From Acidimicrobiales bacterium (GTDB taxonomy: Bacteria; Actinomycetota; Acidimicrobiia; Acidimicrobiales; GCA-2861595), in NCBI GenBank assembly GCA_036262515.1, contig DATAIT010000105.1, positions 1 through 38,275 on the forward strand: DNA of 38,275 bases. The letters are read 5' to 3'. Shown here in pieces: positions 15,211-24,103 of this stretch (positions within the stretch are counted from its first letter, which is position 1; every line of letters starts with the position of its first letter). The notes under the pieces are model-generated. The model was not told the DNA's origin. It saw only the letters and a program-made list of their open reading frames with translations, and did not search any database. Both the position numbers and the translations under genes were made by a program.

Positions 15211-16647
15211 GTGCAGCGGTTGCTCGGCGGTCTCCTCAAGGCCGTGGTCGTGGTGTACGCGGCAATGGTGCTCGGCTTCATCTGGCTCACCAAGGACCTG
15301 ACGTTCGCGACGCTCACCCGCGACCCCCTCTTCGCCGGGTACTCCATCGCCGTGGTGCTCTACGTCTTCGGCCGGTTCCTGCTGGCGCTGTTCTATCGGT
15401 CCGCCCCCGACCGGGGGCACCGGCCGACCGTGTCGATCGTCATCCCTGCATTCAACGAGGAGGACGGGATCATCGGGACGATCGCGTCGTGCCTGGCCGT
15501 CGACTATCCCGGAGCCCTTCTCGAGGTGATCGCCGTCGACGACGGATCGACCGACGCCACGTGGGCGCGCATGCAGGAGGCCAGGGCGCGCTGGCCCCAG
15601 CTCCACGTGCTGACGCTCGGGCGCAACTACGGCAAGCGGGCGGCCATGGCCGAGGGAATCCGGCGGGCACGGGGGGAGATCCTGTGCTTCGTCGACTCCG
15701 ACTCGTATCTCGACGCCGACGCCGTGATCGCCATCGTCGCCCCCTTCGCCGACCGGCGGGTCGGCGCGGTGGTCGGCCACGCCGACGTCCGCAACCACTC
15801 CGTCAACTGGATGACGAAGATGCAGCAGGTGCGCTACTTCTCGGCCTTCCGGGTGATCAAGGGCGCCGAGTCGTTCCTGTCGGGCACCGTCACCTGCGCG
15901 TCGGGTTGCTGCGCCGCCTACCGGCGCTCGGTGGTGCTCCCGCTGCTCGATGCGTGGGAGTTCCAGACGTTCCTCGGCCGGCCCGCCACGTTCGGGGACG
16001 ACCGTGCGCTGACCAACCGGATCCTGGCCACTCACCGGGTCGTTTACCAGGCGTCGGCCCGCGCCGAGACCATGGTTCCCCAGACCATGCGCGTGTTCTT
16101 CCGCCAGCAGCTGCGCTGGAAGAAGTCCTGGCTGCGGGAGTCGCTGCAGGTGCTGCGCTCCTTCTGGCGCAAGAACCCCGTGGCCGCCGTGTTCACCTAC
16201 GCCTCCATCGCCTTCCCGTTCATGGCGCCGTGGGTCGTGGTCCACGCAGTGGCCGGGCGCCTTTTCGGCGGCCAGCCGGGCGGACTGTGGTTCTACGTCA
16301 TCGGCACCTATGCCATGGCGCTGGTGTACTCGCTGTTCTACGCCTTCAAGCGCCACGACGGCCTGTGGTACCACGGCATCACCTTCGTCGGCCTCTACAT
16401 GAGCGTGCTGGTCTTCCAGACCTATTGGGGCATCCTCACCATGCGGGACACGCGGTGGGGGACCCGCGCATCCACCGTCGAGCACGCCCGCGTCGACCAG
16501 AGCCTCGTCGTCGCGTTGCCACCCGGGGCGGATCCGGTCGACGCGGGCGTCCGGCGTCGGGACCTGCCCGCACGCTTCGGGACGGCCGAGGACTACGAGC
16601 GCGGGCGGCGGGAGCAGACCGTCGATCCGGTCGAGCTGCGCACGTGA
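15211..16647 (+). CDS. Membrane-embedded family 2 glycosyltransferase (hyaluronan/chitin/PNAG synthase type)
   Basis: GTG 15211 begins two bases after the preceding stop and gives 478 aa. Two N-terminal membrane segments (about 5-25 and 43-63) precede the GT-A domain. Processive synthase motifs are present: DDGST with D110/D111, DSDS at 162-165 (metal-binding DxD), GDDRALTNRIL as the catalytic acidic motif, and QQLRW at 299-303 (QxxRW). Three or more C-terminal helices (about 325-425) would form the translocation channel. This arrangement matches hyaluronan synthase, NodC and PgaC/IcaA. The product is probably a beta-linked HexNAc or HexNAc/uronate polymer, given the dehydrogenase before and deacetylase after it. 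Confidence 0.9.
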   Translation: MQRLLGGLLKAVVVVYAAMVLGFIWLTKDLTFATLTRDPLFAGYSIAVVLYVFGRFLLALFYRSAPDRGHRPTVSIVIPAFNEEDGIIGTIASCLAVDYPGALLEVIAVDDGSTDATWARMQEARARWPQLHVLTLGRNYGKRAAMAEGIRRARGEILCFVDSDSYLDADAVIAIVAPFADRRVGAVVGHADVRNHSVNWMTKMQQVRYFSAFRVIKGAESFLSGTVTCASGCCAAYRRSVVLPLLDAWEFQTFLGRPATFGDDRALTNRILATHRVVYQASARAETMVPQTMRVFFRQQLRWKKSWLRESLQVLRSFWRKNPVAAVFTYASIAFPFMAPWVVVHAVAGRLFGGQPGGLWFYVIGTYAMALVYSLFYAFKRHDGLWYHGITFVGLYMSVLVFQTYWGILTMRDTRWGTRASTVEHARVDQSLVVALPPGADPVDAGVRRRDLPARFGTAEDYERGRREQTVDPVELRT

Positions 16648-18068
16648 GCCGGGGCCGCCACCGCCGCCCCGCGCCGCGCCGGTGGCTCCGCCAGCTGCTC
16701 TCGGGGCTGGTGGCGCTCCCACTCTCGGCGCTGCCGTTCGTGGCCTACGCCAGCCTGACTCCGGAGGGCCGCCTGGTGCGGGACCGCGCTCTGGTGGCCC
16801 TGTTCCCACCGAAGCTGCCGTCCCTCGACGGGGCGCAGCTGGCCGCGGCCCGGGCGGCCGCACCGAGCTTCTCGGGCAGGGTGATGGCCCTCGCCTATCA
16901 CGGCATCGGGTCGGCGTCCGACGGGGACGGCGGCTTCGTCGTGTCGCCGGCGCGCTTCGCCGAGCACCTGGCCACCTTGCGGGCGGCCGGAATGCACGTC
17001 GTGACCGCCCGTCAGATCGCCCGGTCGTTCGAGGGAGGTCGCCCGCTCCCGGCCAACGCCGTGATGATCTCGTTCGACGACGGTCGGACCGACGCCATGA
17101 TGTTCGCCGACCCTCTCCTCGAAGATGCGCACATGGCGGCCACCATGTTCGTCATCACGGGCGCCGCCTCAAAGCCCGGCATCTACTACGCGTCCTGGGA
17201 CAAGCTGGAGGGGTACGCGCGCAGCGGGCGCTGGGACCTCGAGTCGCACACCGACCGGCTGCACGTCGAGCGCGAGGCGGCAGGCGGAAGGGATCTCCCG
17301 GCGCTCACCAGCCTGGAGCGGGGAGAGTCGTTGGCCGAGTACCGCTCGCGGGTGCGAGCCGACCTCGGGCGGGCGAGCGCGGCCATCGCGCAACACACCG
17401 GTCAAGCCCCGGTGGCCTTCGCCTACCCCTTCGGGGCCTACGGCGCAGAACGGACCAACGATGCGGCGCTTCGCACCGTGCTCCGCCAGGAGGTGGAGCG
17501 CCGCTACGCCGTCGCCTTCCACCAGGACGACCAGGCGAGCGTGCCACTGGCCGGAGCGGACGACGACCGTCTCGGCCTGCGCCGGCTGGAGGTGGGCGAC
17601 TGGTCCGGACTGCAACTGCTGAAGCGCATCAGGGACGCCTCCCACAACACGGCAGGATTGGAGCAGCCGGCCCCGTCGCCCGAGAGCGCCGGCGCTCCGG
17701 CGGGGACGGGCGGTGCCGAGCCGGTCCCGCCGGCGGCGTCGATCCCGCCGTCCCCGTCGACCTCGGCACCTCGGTCGCCGTCGTCATCCCCGGCTCCGCC
17801 GGGCACGACGCCGCGGAGCCCGACCCCTTCCACGACGCCGCGGGCCCCGGCCCCGGCCACGACCCTCCCGCCCGGAGCCGTCACGCCGCCGATCCCGGCC
17901 ACGCCGACCACGACAGTGCCTCCGCCGTCCACCACCGTGCCGCCGACCACGGCCCCGCCCGTCGTCACGACCACCACGACCACCGCTGCGCCGACGACCA
18001 CTACGACGACCACCGACCCGCACGGTTGCCGGTCGCACGGCGGTGGTGACGTGTGCTCGTCCCGCTGA
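16644..18068 (+). CDS. Exported polysaccharide deacetylase (NodB/PgaB-like) with Thr/Pro-rich tail
   Basis: The start GTG 16644 overlaps the synthase stop by 4 nt (GTGA), implying translational coupling. A basic start and a hydrophobic segment (about 14-35) act as signal or anchor. The NodB domain spans roughly 75-320: MALAYHGIG, SFDDGRTD with D145/D146 (base and metal ligand), SHTDRLH with H202 and H207, and FAYPFGAYG. The H-x4-H spacing differs from the classical H-x3-H but I have seen it in relatives of this group. From about residue 340 the protein is a Pro/Ser/Thr tail with runs of threonine, closing in GCRSHGGGDVCSSR with two cysteines. It presumably deacetylates the polymer made by the synthase outside the membrane. 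Confidence 0.9.
   Translation: MSRGRHRRPAPRRWLRQLLSGLVALPLSALPFVAYASLTPEGRLVRDRALVALFPPKLPSLDGAQLAAARAAAPSFSGRVMALAYHGIGSASDGDGGFVVSPARFAEHLATLRAAGMHVVTARQIARSFEGGRPLPANAVMISFDDGRTDAMMFADPLLEDAHMAATMFVITGAASKPGIYYASWDKLEGYARSGRWDLESHTDRLHVEREAAGGRDLPALTSLERGESLAEYRSRVRADLGRASAAIAQHTGQAPVAFAYPFGAYGAERTNDAALRTVLRQEVERRYAVAFHQDDQASVPLAGADDDRLGLRRLEVGDWSGLQLLKRIRDASHNTAGLEQPAPSPESAGAPAGTGGAEPVPPAASIPPSPSTSAPRSPSSSPAPPGTTPRSPTPSTTPRAPAPATTLPPGAVTPPIPATPTTTVPPPSTTVPPTTAPPVVTTTTTTAAPTTTTTTTDPHGCRSHGGGDVCSSR
17890..18022 (+). repeat. Low-complexity Thr/Pro codon repeat in the deacetylase tail
   Basis: The DNA is dominated by ACC/ACG and CCG/CCC codons, encoding TTTVPPPSTTVPPTTAPP and then long threonine runs. 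It is a wall-spanning or glycosylation-type linker. The near-repetitive DNA makes it prone to length variation and assembly error. Confidence 0.7.
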
Positions 18069-18083
18069 CCGGGGCGCGACCGT

Positions 18084-18105
18084 CCACCGGTGCGAGAGCC
18101 GGTGG
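18084..18105. terminator. Hairpin between convergent deacetylase and MBL/rhodanese genes
   Basis: CCACCGG (18084-18090) pairs with CCGGTGG (18099-18105) around an 8-nt loop in the 45-bp gap between the two stop codons, so it could serve both strands. Confidence 0.5.
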
Positions 18106-18113
18106 GCGGTTCG

Positions 18114-19529
18114 TCAGGTCGGCGACGACACCGTGCGCTCGCCGGGCTTCTCCACCGGGAGCCCGGCGCCCGCCCAGGCCCCGAACCCGCCCTGCACGTC
18201 GGCGACCTGGCTGAGGCCGAGCGATCGGAGGAGCGACGCCGCCGCCGACGAGCGGTACCCCCCGGCGCAGTAGACGACCGTCGGTGCCCGTGCGTCGAGC
18301 ACCTGGTGGCGGTCGAGCAGGGCCGCCAGCGGGATGGCGATCGCGCCCGGGACGACGCCGGTCGCCTGCTCGCCCGGGTTGCGGACGTCGACGACCTGCA
18401 GGCCGGGCTCCACGCTGCGCCAATCGGCGACCTCGGATGCGGACATGCGGCGGGCCCGGTCGGCCAGGTCGGGGCGCTCGGCCAGGAGACGGTCGATGTC
18501 GGCCACGGCGCCGACCACCCTGTCGAAGCCGATGCGGGCCAGCCGGACCCTGGCTTCGAGCTGGCGGCCCACCTCTGTCACCACGATCAGCGCCTGGTCG
18601 GGCCGGACGACGTCGCCGGCGTACTCGGCGAAGCGTCCGTCGAGACCGATGTTCACCGAGCCGCGCAGGTGGCCGGACGCGAACGACTCGGCCGACCGCC
18701 CGTCGATGACCACGGCGCCCTCGCGGCGGAGACGTCGCACCTCCTCCAGGTCGAGCTCGGGAGGCGGTTGGGCGTCGTCGAGGAGCTCGTGCAGCCGGTG
18801 GTTGGCCTCGGCCGTATAGGCGAAGTGGAGCGGCGCCACCGACTGCCCCTCGGTGATGGCGTGCACGAAGGCGTCCTCGCTCATGGCCCGCAGCGCGTAG
18901 TTGGAACGGCGCTGCTCGCCGATGGTCGACGACACGGCGTCGGACATCGCCCGTCCGCACGCCGACCCGGCACCGTGGGCGGGGAAGACGCGGGTGGAGT
19001 CCGGGAGGGAGAGCAGCTGGTCCCGGAGCGAGTGGTAGAGGCGACGGGCCAGCGTGTCGGCGCTCCAGCCGGCGGACGTGAGGAGGTCGGGCCGGCCGAC
19101 GTCGCCGACGAAGAGCGTGTCGCCGGTGAGCACGGCCCACGGTTCGGCGTCGGACGCATGCTCCCACACGACGATCGAGATCGATTCGGGCGTATGGCCC
19201 GGTGTGTGGCGGATCTCGAGGACGACGTCGCCCAGCGCCAGCCGCTGGCCTGCCGCCAGCGGTTCCACCGGGAAGTCCGGGTCGGCCTGGTCGCCGTACG
19301 AGACGGCTGCCCCGGTCGCCTGCGCCAGCTCGAGGTGGCCGGAGAGGAAGTCGGCGTGGAAATGGGTCTCGATGACGCGCTCGATGACGAGGCCCTCGGC
19401 CCGCGCATCGTCGAGGTAGCCGGCGATGTCACGCTGCGGGTCGACCACGACCGCCCGGCCCGTCGACTCGTCGCCGATCATGTAGCTGAACAGCGACAGG
19501 CATGCGAGCTGGTACTGCCGGAAGATCAC
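18114..19529 (-). CDS. MBL-fold persulfide-dioxygenase-like protein fused to two rhodanese domains
   Basis: GTG 19529 has a GGAGGG site before it; 471 aa. The metallo-beta-lactamase domain (about 1-245) shows THFHADFLSGH, HTPGHTPES, GDTLFVGDVGRPDL and PAHGAGSACG, the pattern of ETHE1/CstB-like persulfide dioxygenases with mononuclear Fe. Two rhodanese modules follow. The first (about 265-350, VVIDGRSAESFASGHLRGSVNIG) has no Cys in its active loop; the second (about 370-465) has the catalytic loop YCAGGYRSS. CstB and related fusions convert persulfide sulfur to sulfite or thiosulfate in sulfide detoxification. Cytoplasmic; divergent from the lipase gene. No sulfide:quinone reductase gene is in view. 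Confidence 0.9.
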   Translation of the reverse strand: MIFRQYQLACLSLFSYMIGDESTGRAVVVDPQRDIAGYLDDARAEGLVIERVIETHFHADFLSGHLELAQATGAAVSYGDQADPDFPVEPLAAGQRLALGDVVLEIRHTPGHTPESISIVVWEHASDAEPWAVLTGDTLFVGDVGRPDLLTSAGWSADTLARRLYHSLRDQLLSLPDSTRVFPAHGAGSACGRAMSDAVSSTIGEQRRSNYALRAMSEDAFVHAITEGQSVAPLHFAYTAEANHRLHELLDDAQPPPELDLEEVRRLRREGAVVIDGRSAESFASGHLRGSVNIGLDGRFAEYAGDVVRPDQALIVVTEVGRQLEARVRLARIGFDRVVGAVADIDRLLAERPDLADRARRMSASEVADWRSVEPGLQVVDVRNPGEQATGVVPGAIAIPLAALLDRHQVLDARAPTVVYCAGGYRSSAAASLLRSLGLSQVADVQGGFGAWAGAGLPVEKPGERTVSSPT

Positions 19530-19702
19530 CTTCGCCCCTCCTCGGCCGCTCGACGCCCACGACGGCTCCTCCCGGTGTACTCCCGACACCGTGCGCTGGC
19601 AAGGGCCGCGACGCCACGGAGGACGCCCCCCCGGACGAGCATCAGGGGGCGCGGAGCACGCCCGCGGTATTTTCTGGGCTCCCTCGGGACAGGACCCTTG
19701 TC

Positions 19703-20755
19703 GTGTTGATCGCACACTGCACAGCCCCCGGCCTCGAGGTGCTGCGGCCGCTCAGGCCGACCCGAACGCCGTCGTTTCCCGTGTACGGCGCTCTGGCCGA
19801 CCACCTGGCCTCGGTGACCGCACACCCGGACGCCACGGTCGCGCACGCGCTGGCCACCTGCTCGGGCTACTCCTACTCCGACGCCGCCACGCTGGCCACG
19901 ATCATGGCGCGCCTGGGCCTCGACGGGAACCACTGCGTGCAGATCTCCACGACGGTCGACGCCATGTTCATCCGGTCCACGGCGTTCGTGGTGCAGAGCC
20001 GAGACGGTCGTGTGGTGATCGTGTCCTACCGGGGAACGGAGCCGACGAACATCGTCAACTGGCTCACCGACGTCGACATCAATCCCGAGAAGGTCTCCAT
20101 CCCCTTCCCGGGATCCGACGGTACCTTCGACGTCCACGGCGGCTTCTACCGCAACGTGCGGGCCACCCGTTTCGAGGTCGTGGCCACCGTCGAGCGGGCC
20201 CTCGACGGCAAGTCGGTCCGCCCCGGTGGGCCGCCCATGCCGAACGCGTGCGAGGCGCTCTACCTCACCGGCCACAGTCTCGGGGGTGCGTTGGCGGCCA
20301 TGCTCGGCGTCATGGTCGTGGCCGAGCGCGACTACGAGCCGTTCGCTCGGAGGCTCAGGGCCGTCTACACCTACGGCCAGCCGATGGTCGGAGCGCCGGA
20401 CCTGGCGGCGGCGAGCGATCGTGACCCCTTCCTCGGCCGGAACGTGATCCGCTACGTCTACGGGAACGACGTGGTCACCCGATTGCCACCGCGCGCCACC
20501 GGCGACTTCTCCCACTTCGGGCGCGAGCTCCGGTGCGACCGCCGATCGGCGACCCGGAGCTGGGTCCCGAGCCCGACGCCGAGAACGCAGATCGGGAACC
20601 TCCTCGAACTGGCCATGGCGCCCCTCGCCTTCGTGACGCGCCAGGTTCCGTGGCTGGCCAAGCTCCACACGGGTGCGTCCCTGCACGACCACCTGCCCCA
20701 CCACTACGTGTCGGCGCTCACACCGGCGGGCGTTCGCAGCGAGTTCGGCGACTGA
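19703..20755 (+). CDS. Class 3 lipase family protein
   Basis: The frame opens well upstream, but coding character begins near 19690; GTG 19703 follows a GGGACAGGA stretch and gives 350 aa. The alpha/beta-hydrolase core shows VIVSYRGTEPTNIVNWLTD (lid and oxyanion region), the nucleophile elbow TGHSLGGALAAML with S192, a probable Asp in YGNDVVTRLPP, and a His in the late LPHHYV. These are the triad positions of lipase_3 (Rhizomucor-type) enzymes. There is no obvious signal peptide, so a cytoplasmic or peripherally membrane-bound acyl hydrolase is more likely than a secreted lipase; substrate unknown. Confidence 0.85.
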   Translation: MLIAHCTAPGLEVLRPLRPTRTPSFPVYGALADHLASVTAHPDATVAHALATCSGYSYSDAATLATIMARLGLDGNHCVQISTTVDAMFIRSTAFVVQSRDGRVVIVSYRGTEPTNIVNWLTDVDINPEKVSIPFPGSDGTFDVHGGFYRNVRATRFEVVATVERALDGKSVRPGGPPMPNACEALYLTGHSLGGALAAMLGVMVVAERDYEPFARRLRAVYTYGQPMVGAPDLAAASDRDPFLGRNVIRYVYGNDVVTRLPPRATGDFSHFGRELRCDRRSATRSWVPSPTPRTQIGNLLELAMAPLAFVTRQVPWLAKLHTGASLHDHLPHHYVSALTPAGVRSEFGD

Positions 20756-20794
20756 CGGAGCGACGCCCCGCGGGCCTGCCTCCGCCTCGGGTGC

Positions 20795-20824
20795 TGGCAA
20801 TCACCGAGGAGAACCGCGTAGACT
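20795..20824 (+). promoter_or_regulatory. Probable promoter of the hybrid kinase gene
   Basis: TGGCAA (20795-20800), an 18-bp spacer and TAGACT (20819-20824) form a plausible pair, giving a start about 50 nt ahead of GTG 20878. The -10 TAGACT recurs ahead of the genes at 31141 and 34356. Confidence 0.4.
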
Positions 20825-20877
20825 GCGAACACACCCCCGAAATGCATTAAACCGGACACGGGGGCGGGGCCCGGCGG

Positions 20878-23800
20878 GTGAAGGGATGGAAGGGCGTGGG
20901 GGACGCCAAGGGCAACACCGGTCGCAGGCTGGCGAGTCGGTGGGTCGACCTCCGCCTCCGCACCAAGGGTCTGGTCGTCGTGGCGATCCCCGTCACCGCC
21001 CTTCTCCTGGTCGGCGGGGTCTTTCTCGCCCTCCAGGTCCAGGCGCAGTCGAACCGGGAGCGCGTGGACGAGAGCTTCGCCATCCGCCGCCAGATCGCCG
21101 CGGTCACGACCGACCTCATCAACGCCGAGAGCGGCGCGCGCGGGTTCGCCATCACCCGCCAGGACGAGTTCCTGGAGCCCTACCGGGCCGCCCGTGCCAA
21201 CGTGGGCCGGGATCTGGCGCGCCTGGAGGCGCTGGTGGCCGGGTTCACGCCCCAGGAGGGGCGGGCCAGGCGGGTCCAGACGCTGGCGGCCGCCGAGTTC
21301 GCCGCGCTGAAGCCGCTGGTGGCGGGCGCTGAGGTCTCCGGACCGGCGCTGGCCGACCTGCTGCGCCGCAGCAAGGAGCCCATGGACGCCGTGCGGGCCG
21401 AGCTGGCCCGGATGGACGGCACGGCCGGCGCCCGGCTGTCGGCGAGGCTGCGGCGGGAGGATCGCTTCACCACGGTGCTGAGCTGGGTCATGAGCGGTGT
21501 CGTGGCCGTCGGCCTTGGCGGCGGCTTCATCGCCGCCAGCCTGTTCGCGACGGGTGTGGCCCGGCGTGTGGAGCAGCTGGAGCGATCGGCCCAGGATCTC
21601 GAGCAGGAGCGGCCTCTCGACGACCTGCCGGCCGGGGACGACGAGGTCGGCCGGCTGGGCGTCGCCCTCGGCAGCGCCAGCGCCCTCCTCGCCGAGCGGG
21701 CCAGCAGCATCCGAGAGGGTCGCGCCTTTCTTGACCACGTGGTCACGGCCAGCCCGGTCGTGGTCGTCCAGTCGGGGGTCGAGGACCCGATCATCACCTA
21801 TGTCAGTGCCAACGTGGAGGAGATCCTCGGCTACCGGCCCGACGAGATCGTCGGCCAGCGGAGCTTCTTCTCGGAGCGGTCTCATCCCGACGACCGCGCC
21901 GCCCTGCTCGATGCGGCTCGCGAGGCTCGCCCGGAGCACGAGTTCCGGGTCAGGAGCGCCGGCGGCGACCACCGGTGGATGCGCGCCGTGAGCCACATCG
22001 AGCAGCACCGTGACGGCGCACCCGAGACGAGGCTCACCTACCTCACCGACGTCACGCCGGCCAGGCAGATCGGGGAGGCGCTGGCGGCCGCCCACGAGGA
22101 GGCGCTGACCGCGTCACGGCTCAAGTCGGAGTTCGTGGCGAACATGAGCCACGAGATCCGCACGCCCCTCAACGGCGTCATCGGCATGACCGGTCTGTTG
22201 CTCGACACCGAGATGACCCCTGAGCAGCGCCAGTACGCCGAGATGGCTCGGGCGTCCGGTGAGGCGTTGCTCACGGTGATCAACGACATCCTCGACTTCT
22301 CCAAGATCGAGGCCGGCCGCATGGATCTCGAGGAGCTCGATTTCGACCTGCGCAGCGTCATCGAAGGGGCGGCCGAGCTGGTGGCCGAGCAGGCTCATGG
22401 CAAAGAGCTCGAGCTGGCCGTTCTGGTTCGGCCCGATGTCCCGGTCGACGTGCGCGGGGACCCCGGGCGGGTGCGCCAGATCCTGATCAACCTGATCGGC
22501 AACGCCGTGAAGTTCACCGACCAAGGGGAAGTGGTGGTGCGGGTCGGGATCGACGACGCAGACCCGGCGCTCGTGCGCTTCGAGGTCTGCGACACCGGGA
22601 TTGGGATCGGGCCCGACGAGCAGGCTCGACTCTTCCAGAGCTTCTCCCAGGCCGACTCGTCGACCACGCGGAAGTACGGCGGGACCGGTCTTGGGCTCGC
22701 CATCTGCCGGCAGCTGGTCGAGCTCATGGGCGGTCGCATCGGCGTCGACAGCCTGCCGGGAAAGGGATCGACCTTCTGGTTCACGGCTCGCCTCGGACCG
22801 GCGTCTGAGCCGGTCGCCGGCCTCCAGGCCGACGCCCCGGGTCTGGACGGCCTGGCCGTGCTGGTGGTCGACGACAACGCCACGAACCGGATGATCCTCG
22901 AGCAGACACTTCTGGCGTGGAACCTGCGCCCGGAGATGGCCGAGGGTGGTGAGCCGGCGCTGGCGATGCTGCGGGCGGCCAGTGCCCGCTCGCAGCCCTT
23001 CGACCTGTCGATCCTCGACTACCACATGCCCGGGATGGATGGCCTCGAGCTGGCCAGGGCGATACGGGAGGACCCCGCGCTGTCGGCCACCAAGCTCGTG
23101 CTGCTCACCTCGTCCGGGCGCTGGAGCCACGCCCAGACCGCCCAGGGCTCCGACATCGACGCCTTCCTGACCAAGCCGATCCGCCAGTCGGCGCTCTACG
23201 ACGCCCTCGTGACCCTCACCGGCCTCCCCGCGGCCGCCCGCAGCGACATCGTCACCGCAGCGACCGTGGCCGACGTCCGGGGCAAGGCGCGCCCCCACGT
23301 CCTGGTGGTCGAGGACAACGCCGTCAACCAGATGGTCGCCGCCGGCATGCTCGAGCGGCTGGGCTACCGGGTCGACGTCGCCGCCGACGGGCGCGAGGCC
23401 GTGGAGGCGCTCGAGCGGGTGCCCTACGCCGCCGTGCTGATGGACTGCCAGATGCCGGACATGGACGGCTACGAGGCCACCGCCGAGATCCGCCGGCGTC
23501 AGGCCGGAGGCCCGCGGACGCCGATCATCGCCATGACGGCGGGGGCCATGCGCGGCGACGAGGAGCGGGCGCTCGACGCCGGTATGGACGAGTTCGTGAC
23601 GAAACCGGTGAAGCTGGCCGAGCTCAGCGCCGTCCTCGCCCGCTGGATCGAGGTGACGGGGGGTCGGGCCCCGGTCCCTGGCCCCGCGGCCGGATCACGG
23701 TCGGTCCTCGACCAGGAGATTCTGGCCGGGCTGCACGATCTCGAGCGCGGCGGCCGCCCGGGCGCCGTGGACGAGCTGGTGCGCCTCTTCCTGTCCACCG

Positions 23801-24057
23801 CCCGGGAGCGGTCCGCCGAGCTGCGTGAGGCCGTCGATGCCGACGACCTGCGGGCGGCGGGACGACTGGCCCACAGCCTCCGAGGGAGCAGCGGCAACCT
23901 GGCCGCCACCGCCATGGCGGGCATCGCCGGCCAACTGGAGGTGTCGGCCAACGCCGACGACGGCACAGGCGCGGCCAGGGCCCTGGGCCGCCTCGAGGCC
24001 GAGCTCGAGCGGGTGGATGCCGCCCTCCGGGCCGAGTTCCCCGGAGCGTCGGAATGA
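20878..24057 (+). CDS. Hybrid sensor histidine kinase (CHASE3-PAS-HisKA-HATPase-REC-REC-HPt)
   Basis: The start is GTG 20878; a GTG 18 nt later is possible. The 1059-aa order is: TM1 (about 31-53), CHASE3-like extracytoplasmic helical domain (about 60-195, with NAESGARGFAITRQDEFLEPY), TM2 (about 200-228), HAMP-like linker, PAS (about 285-395, ILGYRPDEIVGQ), HisKA with H425 (NMSHEIRTPLNG), HATPase_c (about 525-640, DTGIGIG, GTGLGLAI), REC1 with D714 (SILDYHMPGMDG), REC2 with D856 (LMDCQMPDMDG) and HPt with H999 (LAHSLRGSSGNLAA). A complete internal His-Asp-His relay is thus visible. The HPt could pass phosphate to a separate regulator; the OmpR-type gene tail-to-tail with it is a candidate. 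Confidence 0.95.
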   Translation: MKGWKGVGDAKGNTGRRLASRWVDLRLRTKGLVVVAIPVTALLLVGGVFLALQVQAQSNRERVDESFAIRRQIAAVTTDLINAESGARGFAITRQDEFLEPYRAARANVGRDLARLEALVAGFTPQEGRARRVQTLAAAEFAALKPLVAGAEVSGPALADLLRRSKEPMDAVRAELARMDGTAGARLSARLRREDRFTTVLSWVMSGVVAVGLGGGFIAASLFATGVARRVEQLERSAQDLEQERPLDDLPAGDDEVGRLGVALGSASALLAERASSIREGRAFLDHVVTASPVVVVQSGVEDPIITYVSANVEEILGYRPDEIVGQRSFFSERSHPDDRAALLDAAREARPEHEFRVRSAGGDHRWMRAVSHIEQHRDGAPETRLTYLTDVTPARQIGEALAAAHEEALTASRLKSEFVANMSHEIRTPLNGVIGMTGLLLDTEMTPEQRQYAEMARASGEALLTVINDILDFSKIEAGRMDLEELDFDLRSVIEGAAELVAEQAHGKELELAVLVRPDVPVDVRGDPGRVRQILINLIGNAVKFTDQGEVVVRVGIDDADPALVRFEVCDTGIGIGPDEQARLFQSFSQADSSTTRKYGGTGLGLAICRQLVELMGGRIGVDSLPGKGSTFWFTARLGPASEPVAGLQADAPGLDGLAVLVVDDNATNRMILEQTLLAWNLRPEMAEGGEPALAMLRAASARSQPFDLSILDYHMPGMDGLELARAIREDPALSATKLVLLTSSGRWSHAQTAQGSDIDAFLTKPIRQSALYDALVTLTGLPAAARSDIVTAATVADVRGKARPHVLVVEDNAVNQMVAAGMLERLGYRVDVAADGREAVEALERVPYAAVLMDCQMPDMDGYEATAEIRRRQAGGPRTPIIAMTAGAMRGDEERALDAGMDEFVTKPVKLAELSAVLARWIEVTGGRAPVPGPAAGSRSVLDQEILAGLHDLERGGRPGAVDELVRLFLSTARERSAELREAVDADDLRAAGRLAHSLRGSSGNLAATAMAGIAGQLEVSANADDGTGAARALGRLEAELERVDAALRAEFPGASE

Positions 24058-24103
24058 CGCCACCGGACCCCGACGTCGAGGCTCGGCAGTGTCGCAGCCG
24101 CCG

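Noticed and set aside
17890-18022. CRISPR-like or tandem repeat array
   Set aside because: The periodicity is three bases and stays in frame with the deacetylase; it is a Thr/Pro codon run, not repeats with spacers.
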